A stretch of DNA of 64,000 nt from assembly GCA_963805525.1 (NCBI GenBank), contig CAWDUT010000003.1:1-64000 (forward strand). The letters run 5' to 3'. Position numbers and translations under genes: made by a program. Below the pieces are notes generated by a model. It was not told the origin of the DNA. It saw nothing but the letters and a program-made list of their open reading frames with translations, and did no database searches. This DNA comes from DASQFQ01 sp963805525. Its GTDB lineage: Bacteria; Actinomycetota; Thermoleophilia; Solirubrobacterales; Solirubrobacteraceae. Of the stretch, positions 61,365 through 64,000 are shown in pieces; position 1 is the first letter of the stretch, and each line of letters opens with the position of its first letter.

Positions 61365-62251
61365 CCGCGCTCGCGCCGCCTGGCGAGCCGCGGCGCGTCG
61401 CCTACCTGTACCTCCTGCCGGGGCTCGTCGTGTTCGGCCTGTTCGTGCTGGCGCCGCTCGTGCACAGCGCGTGGCTGTCGCTGTTCACCTGGGACGGCGT
61501 GACGCCGGGGACGTGGAACGGGCTCGGCAACTACTCGGCGATCGTCTCCGACCCGAAGATCCGCTCGGCGTTCCTGCACGCGCTGATCCTGGTCGCGTTC
61601 TACGCGATCGGGCCGATCGCGATCGGGCTGCTGCTGGCGGCGGCGATGTCGCGCTCGCGCGTGCGCGGGCTGGCGCTGTTCCGGACCGTGCTCTTCCTGC
61701 CGCAGGTGATCGCGCTCGTGGTCGTGGCCGTGATGTGGCGGATGATCTACCAGCCCGACGGCGGGCTCCTGAACCAGGGGCTGCGGGCGATCGGGCTGGG
61801 CGGGCTGACGCAGGACTGGCTCGGCTCGTTCTCGCTCGCGCTGCCGTCGGTCGGGCTGATCGGCACGTGGGTGATGTACGGGCTGGCGATGGTGCTGTTC
61901 ACCGCCGGCGTGCAGAAGATCCCGCAGTCGCTGTATGACGCCGCGCGGATGGACGGCGCCGGGCCCGTGCGCGAGTTCTTCGCGGTCACGCTGCCTGGCC
62001 TGCGCAACGAGATCGCGGTCGCGATGACGCTGACCACGATCCAGGCGCTGCGCTCGTTCGACCTCGTCTACATCACCACCGGCGGCGGCCCGGGCGACGC
62101 GACCACCGTGCCGGCCTTCGAGGTCTACAACCGCGCGTTCAAGGGCGGCGACGTCGGCACCGCGTCGGCGATCGGCATCTGCATCGCAGCGCTGATCTTC
62201 GTGCTCACGCTGGCGATCAACCAGGTCGCCGAGCGGGAGGCGGCGCGATGA
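61361..62251 (+). CDS. Sugar ABC transporter permease (MalF type)
   Basis: 296 aa with six membrane helices: YLYLLPGLVVFGLFVLAPLVHSAWLSLF, LHALILVAFYAIGPIAIGLLLAAAM, FRTVLFLPQVIALVVVAVMWRM and later helices. The EAA coupling loop is seen in QSLYDAARMDGAGPVREFFAVTLPGLRNEI, in place of the consensus EAAxxDGA. GTG at 61361 overlaps the lipoprotein stop and ATGA joins it to the second permease. Forms the heteromeric channel with the MalG-type partner. Confidence 0.94.
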   Translation: MTALAPPGEPRRVAYLYLLPGLVVFGLFVLAPLVHSAWLSLFTWDGVTPGTWNGLGNYSAIVSDPKIRSAFLHALILVAFYAIGPIAIGLLLAAAMSRSRVRGLALFRTVLFLPQVIALVVVAVMWRMIYQPDGGLLNQGLRAIGLGGLTQDWLGSFSLALPSVGLIGTWVMYGLAMVLFTAGVQKIPQSLYDAARMDGAGPVREFFAVTLPGLRNEIAVAMTLTTIQALRSFDLVYITTGGGPGDATTVPAFEVYNRAFKGGDVGTASAIGICIAALIFVLTLAINQVAEREAAR

Positions 62252-63066
62252 TCGACCGCCGCGAGCAGGCCGCCACCTACGCGCTCCTCGGCGTGTTCTC
62301 GATCGTCGCGCTGGTGCCGATCGTCGGCATCCTCCTGACGGCACTGCAGGAGCCAGGCCAGGTGGCGAACTTCGGCGAGCCCAACGGCCTGCACGTGGCC
62401 AACTTCTCGAAGGCGTGGAGCGACGGGCACTTCTCCCAGTACCTGCGCTCGAGCGCGATCGTCGTGGTCGCCGTCGTGCTGATCTCCGGGCTGCTCTCGA
62501 TCCTGGCCGGTTACGCGTTCGGGATGATGCGCTTCCGCGGCGACCAGGTGCTCTTCTACGTGTTCCTGCTCGGGCTGATGGTGCCGCTGGAGTCGACGGT
62601 CGTGCCGCTCTACTACGACTTCCGCGACCTCGGGCTGACCGACACCTACGCGGCGCTGATCCTGCCGCAGGCCGGCGTCTCGCTCGCGTTCGGGACGTTC
62701 TGGATGCGCGCGTTCTTCCGCTCGGTCCCGCGTTCGCTCGTGGAGGCCGCGCGGCTCGACGGCTCCTCGAGCTGGAGCACGCTGTGGCGCGTGGTGCTGC
62801 CGCTCGGCCGCCCGGCGGTGCTGACGATGACCGTGCTCGTGTTCATGTGGACCTGGAACGAGTTCCTGCTCGCGCTGGTGATGGTGACCAGCGAAGGCCT
62901 GCGGACGGCGCCGCTCGGCCTGGCGTTCTTCTCCGGGCGCAACACGACCGACTTCGCGCTGCTGTCCGCGGGCTCGGTGATCGTGGCGACGCCCGTCGTG
63001 CTCGTCTACGTCTTCCTCCAGCGGCACTTCATCCGCGGGATGCTGTCCGGGGCGGTGAAGGGATGA
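62248..63066 (+). CDS. Sugar ABC transporter permease (MalG type)
   Basis: 272 aa, six helices. The EAA loop reads PRSLVEAARLDGSSSWSTLWRVVLPLGRPA, and helices include VVVAVVLISGLLSILAGYAFGMM and LFYVFLLGLMVPLESTVVPLYYDF. It closes with LVYVFLQRHFIRGMLSGAVKG, the normal C-terminus of MalG-like permeases. ATG at 62248 and a stop overlapping the ATPase gene (ATGA). Confidence 0.94.
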   Translation: MIDRREQAATYALLGVFSIVALVPIVGILLTALQEPGQVANFGEPNGLHVANFSKAWSDGHFSQYLRSSAIVVVAVVLISGLLSILAGYAFGMMRFRGDQVLFYVFLLGLMVPLESTVVPLYYDFRDLGLTDTYAALILPQAGVSLAFGTFWMRAFFRSVPRSLVEAARLDGSSSWSTLWRVVLPLGRPAVLTMTVLVFMWTWNEFLLALVMVTSEGLRTAPLGLAFFSGRNTTDFALLSAGSVIVATPVVLVYVFLQRHFIRGMLSGAVKG

Positions 63067-64000
63067 GCAGCGTCGCGTTCGACCGCGTGAGCAAGCGCTT
63101 CGACAGCGTCGAGGCCGTGCGCGAGCTCACGCTCGAGGCCGCCGACGGCGAGTTCCTCGTCCTCGTCGGGCCGTCGGGCTCCGGCAAGACGACCGCGCTG
63201 CGGATGCTGGCCGGGCTCGAGTCGATCACCGAGGGCGAGATCCGCATCGGCGAGCGGGTGATCAACCGCGTCGCCCCGCGCGAGCGCGACATCGCGATGG
63301 TCTTCCAGGACTACGCGCTGTACCCGCAGATGACGGTCTACGACAACCTCGCGTTCGCGCTGCGGCGGCGCAAGGCGCCGAAGGACGAGATCGATGCGCG
63401 GGTGCGCCGCGCGGCGGCGTCGATCGAGCTCGAGCCGCTGCTGGACCGCAAGCCGCGCCAGCTCTCCGGCGGCCAGCAGCAGCGCGTGGCGCTCGGCCGC
63501 GCGCTCGTGCGCGACCCGCAGGTCTTCCTGATGGACGAGCCGCTCTCGAACCTCGACGCCAAGCTGCGCGTGCAGACGCGCGGTGAGATCAAGAAGCTCC
63601 AGCAGGAGGTCGGTACGACCACCGTCTACGTCACCCACGACCAGGTCGAGGCGATGACGATGGGCGACCGCATCGCGGTGATGAACGAGGGCCGGCTCGA
63701 GCAGGTCGGCACGCCCGCGGAGCTCTACGAGCAGCCGGTCAACACGTTCGTGGCCGGCTTCATCGGCTCGCCCGGGATGAGCTTCGTGCCGGCCGAGCGG
63801 CTCGGGCTCGAGCCCGCCGACGCGGTGATCGGCGTGCGGCCGGAGTTCGCGCGGCTGTGGCAGGACGGGATGGTCGGGCCGTTCCAAGGCGAGGTCGAGT
63901 ACGTCGAGGCGCTGGGGCGCGAGACGTTCGTGGGCGTCGACGGGCTCGTGCTCCAGGTCGAGGGCCGCGCCGCCGCGCAGGTCGGCGACACGGTGCGCTA
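63063..64000 (+). CDS. ABC transporter ATP-binding protein, MalK/UgpC type (3' truncated by window end)
   Basis: At least 312 codons, without a stop before the edge. Walker A VGPSGSGKTTALRML (about residues 35-49), Q-loop VFQDYALYPQMTVYDN, signature LSGGQQQRVALGRALVRDP, Walker B VFLMDEPLSNLDAKLR, H-loop VYVTHDQVEAMTMGDRIAVM. The C-terminal regulatory TOBE-like region starts at VIGVRPEFARLWQ and continues to the window end. The usual full length is about 350-380 aa, so about 50 residues are missing. It powers the permease pair just upstream; the ATG at 63063 overlaps the MalG-type stop. Confidence 0.95.
   Translation, partial: MSSVAFDRVSKRFDSVEAVRELTLEAADGEFLVLVGPSGSGKTTALRMLAGLESITEGEIRIGERVINRVAPRERDIAMVFQDYALYPQMTVYDNLAFALRRRKAPKDEIDARVRRAAASIELEPLLDRKPRQLSGGQQQRVALGRALVRDPQVFLMDEPLSNLDAKLRVQTRGEIKKLQQEVGTTTVYVTHDQVEAMTMGDRIAVMNEGRLEQVGTPAELYEQPVNTFVAGFIGSPGMSFVPAERLGLEPADAVIGVRPEFARLWQDGMVGPFQGEVEYVEALGRETFVGVDGLVLQVEGRAAAQVGDTVR

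Overview
The window is very GC-rich, coding-dense bacterial DNA with GTG and TTG starts, many ATGA/GTGA stop-start overlaps inside operons, short or absent 5' leaders, and no intergenic gap above about 300 bp. Base composition and gene content (GlgE maltosyltransferase pathway, BTAD/SARP regulator, two-domain multicopper oxidase, DUF1800/DUF1501 pair with a cupredoxin) fit a high-GC actinobacterium, most plausibly a soil member of the Solirubrobacterales (Thermoleophilia). The lineage is an inference from gene content; no rRNA or tRNA gene is present.

Layout. 0-1.8 kb: NfeD and slipin membrane pair plus a small membrane protein. 1.8-6.4 kb: an SDR, then a MarR regulator divergent from an SDR, a shortened berberine-bridge-type FAD oxidase and a DHA2 efflux pump; two of these enzymes look damaged. 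6.4-8.5 kb: GNAT, EamA transporter, VOC protein and a strong terminator. 8.5-11.8 kb: an exported copper operon (multicopper oxidase, beta-helix protein, cupredoxin) facing a TetR gene across a compact double promoter. 11.8-13.4 kb: a 56-aa ORF, YqgE, an SGNH hydrolase. 13.4-19.9 kb: a c-di-GMP block with a GGDEF-EAL-MerR fusion, a degenerate GGDEF/HD-GYP protein, a subtilase whose tail is frameshifted in a 15-bp repeat, and a membrane diguanylate cyclase. 19.9-22.4 kb: class V aminotransferase, methyltransferase, VOC protein.

22.4-43.1 kb is an alpha-glucan/trehalose supercluster: malQ, glgE, treS, maltokinase, glgB, then treZ, glgX, treY and a GT4 glucan synthase-like gene. Together these can turn trehalose into maltose, maltose 1-phosphate and branched glucan, and return glucan to trehalose. 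It is interrupted at 30.8-35.3 kb by a PQQ-type sugar dehydrogenase, two secreted proteins and a complete IS481-family element with clear inverted repeats and a palindromic target duplication. A class I glutamine amidotransferase at 41.2-41.9 kb is frameshifted at a G4 run.

43.1-57.7 kb: NmrA-like protein, hexapeptide transferase, the DUF1800-DUF1501-cupredoxin operon, an SF2 helicase with two small genes, a 1190-aa SARP/AAA regulator, a GAF protein with a degenerate GGDEF but intact I-site, FAH-family hydrolase, clpP, and a response regulator whose phosphoacceptor Asp is Glu. 57.8-64.0 kb: a sugar import operon (GH4 glycosidase, PfkB kinase, lipoprotein, two permeases, ATPase) that runs off the window.
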